From the NCBI GenBank assembly GCA_030426065.1, contig JAUHZH010000143.1, forward strand, positions 1 through 6,206: 6,206 nucleotides of DNA, in the 5' to 3' direction. Under the pieces are notes generated by a model, which was not told the origin of the DNA, made no database searches, and was given only the letters and a program-made list of their open reading frames with translations. Source of the stretch: Gammaproteobacteria bacterium (GTDB lineage Bacteria; Pseudomonadota; Gammaproteobacteria; Xanthomonadales; Marinicellaceae). Of this stretch, positions 5,645-6,206 are shown piece after piece (positions within the stretch are counted from its first letter, which is position 1; every line of letters starts with the position of its first letter). Both the position numbers and the translations under genes were made by a program.

Positions 5645-5673
5645 TTCAACGACTGATGCCATCAGTCGTTGAA
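5645..5673. terminator. Perfect 14-bp inverted repeat downstream of the HxlR-type gene
   Basis: TTCAACGACTGATG (5645-5658) and its exact complement (5660-5673) are separated by one base, so a hairpin of about 12 bp with a five-base loop can form. It lies 34 bp past the stop of the HxlR-type gene and upstream of the small membrane protein gene, both on the minus strand. Position suggests a terminator for the HxlR gene, but the minus-strand sequence after it (AAGGCTGG) has no U-tract. A protein-binding palindrome is the alternative. Confidence 0.55.
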
Positions 5674-5706
5674 TCTCAAAATCTTTCGACGGGTTAAAAG
5701 CTTGTG

Positions 5707-6159
5707 TTATTCAACTGTGGCTGCGGCTTGGTGGTTGCCCTGACACATTTGTGCGTATTCCTTGCGCACGTATTCTACGGCTTGATCGAAGTTGGATTCG
5801 AGATACGCTTGGATGGTTTCAGGCAAACAGGTTTCGGGGTCGTGGTTGCCACTCCATTTGACCAAATGCAAGATGCTGGGGATCAGGTCGAGCCCTTTGT
5901 CTGTCAAGTGATAGAGTTTTTGCCGGCCGTTGTTCGGGTCCTTGCATTGCGTAACCAAACCATGCTGCACCAATTTTTTTAATCTTGAGGCCAGGATGTT
6001 GGTGGCGACACCCTCGTCACTGTCGGCAAACTGCTGGTAGCGGCAACATCCTTTGAACAACATGTCTCGGATGATGAGAAAGGTCCACTTGTCACCCAGG
6101 ATGTCCAATACATAGGTCATGGGGCAGACGGTGAGTTTGTAACTGTTTTTGGGGCTCAT
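5707..6159 (-). CDS. HxlR-family winged-helix transcriptional regulator
   Basis: The 150-residue product opens with the HxlR layout: C12-P-M near the N-terminus, LGDKWTFLIIRDMLF (21-35), then FADSDEGVATNILASRLKKLVQHGLV (44-69) as the helix-turn-helix, and a wing at about 70-88 (CKDPNNGRQKLYHLTDKG). HxlR proteins are small cytoplasmic dimers, and several (YodB, HypR and relatives) sense electrophiles or disulfide stress through a conserved N-terminal cysteine. C12 is in that place, and C38-C39 and C72 add further thiols. The C-terminus after residue 100 extends the usual HxlR length by about 30 residues with a helical, charged tail. The ATG at 6159 starts the conserved region at a normal distance. 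The gene is read towards the left with its promoter at the window edge; HxlR genes are commonly divergent from their target, which would lie just outside to the right. Confidence 0.9.
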   Translation of the reverse strand: MSPKNSYKLTVCPMTYVLDILGDKWTFLIIRDMLFKGCCRYQQFADSDEGVATNILASRLKKLVQHGLVTQCKDPNNGRQKLYHLTDKGLDLIPSILHLVKWSGNHDPETCLPETIQAYLESNFDQAVEYVRKEYAQMCQGNHQAAATVE

Positions 6160-6165
6160 GGCTTA

Positions 6166-6193
6166 ATTATAAATATTAACTTGCATTTTGCAA
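6166..6193 (-). promoter_or_regulatory. Promoter of the HxlR-type gene
   Basis: On the minus strand TTGCAA (6193 to 6188) is followed by 16 bp and a perfect TATAAT (6171 to 6166). Transcription would begin at about the ATG itself, implying a leaderless or nearly leaderless mRNA, consistent with the lack of a Shine-Dalgarno site before the ATG. Confidence 0.5.
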
Positions 6194-6194
6194 G
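6180..6194. promoter_or_regulatory. Inverted repeat, probable operator at the HxlR promoter
   Basis: CTTGCA, a 3-base spacer TTT, then TGCAAG forms a perfect 15-bp inverted repeat that covers the -35 box of the HxlR gene. The position fits autorepression or control of a divergent gene to the right. Binding is inferred. Confidence 0.5.
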
Positions 6195-6206
6195 CTTTAA
6201 AGTAAA

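Overview
The window holds seven protein-coding genes, one of them cut by the left edge, and looks like ordinary chromosome from a Gram-negative bacterium. A gammaproteobacterium is most likely. The evidence is an E. coli-like KefB/KefC antiporter, an exported S41 peptidase with a signal peptide, a MAPEG protein, Shine-Dalgarno sites of the AGAGG/AAGG type and sigma70-like promoters. The genus cannot be fixed from sequence alone. Codon use is similar across the genes (frequent TTG for Leu and CAA for Gln), and no gene looks clearly foreign. I see no tRNA, rRNA, CRISPR array, transposase or integrase.

Layout. On the minus strand from the left edge lie a partial TPR-repeat protein (1-421) and, upstream of it in the same direction, a MAPEG-family membrane protein (536-922). 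A 193-bp divergent intergenic region follows; it contains a 77-bp imperfect palindrome (993-1069). A KefB/KefC-type K+/H+ antiporter (1116-2888, plus) converges, with only 8 bp between, on a four-helix membrane protein (2897-3286, minus). That gene is divergent from a MarR-type regulator (3371-3811, plus). The two share a compact control region with two 17-bp palindromic operators placed symmetrically over two overlapping promoters. An exported S41 peptidase (3916-5235, plus) comes next, then a long bidirectional terminator-like hairpin (5241-5292), a small membrane protein (5306-5551, minus), a near-perfect 29-bp palindrome (5645-5673) and an HxlR-type regulator (5707-6159, minus) whose promoter lies at the right edge.

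How the genes may work together. The clearest functional unit is the MarR regulator with its divergent membrane protein: the operator layout predicts that the regulator represses both genes at once and is released by a ligand or redox signal. A looser theme is thiol/electrophile stress. MAPEG enzymes use glutathione, Kef antiporters are gated by glutathione adducts in E. coli, and HxlR regulators often sense electrophiles through cysteine. This theme is inference from family knowledge. No wholly new system is evident; the items most worth checking are the twin-operator region, the 77-bp palindrome and the two uncharacterised membrane proteins.
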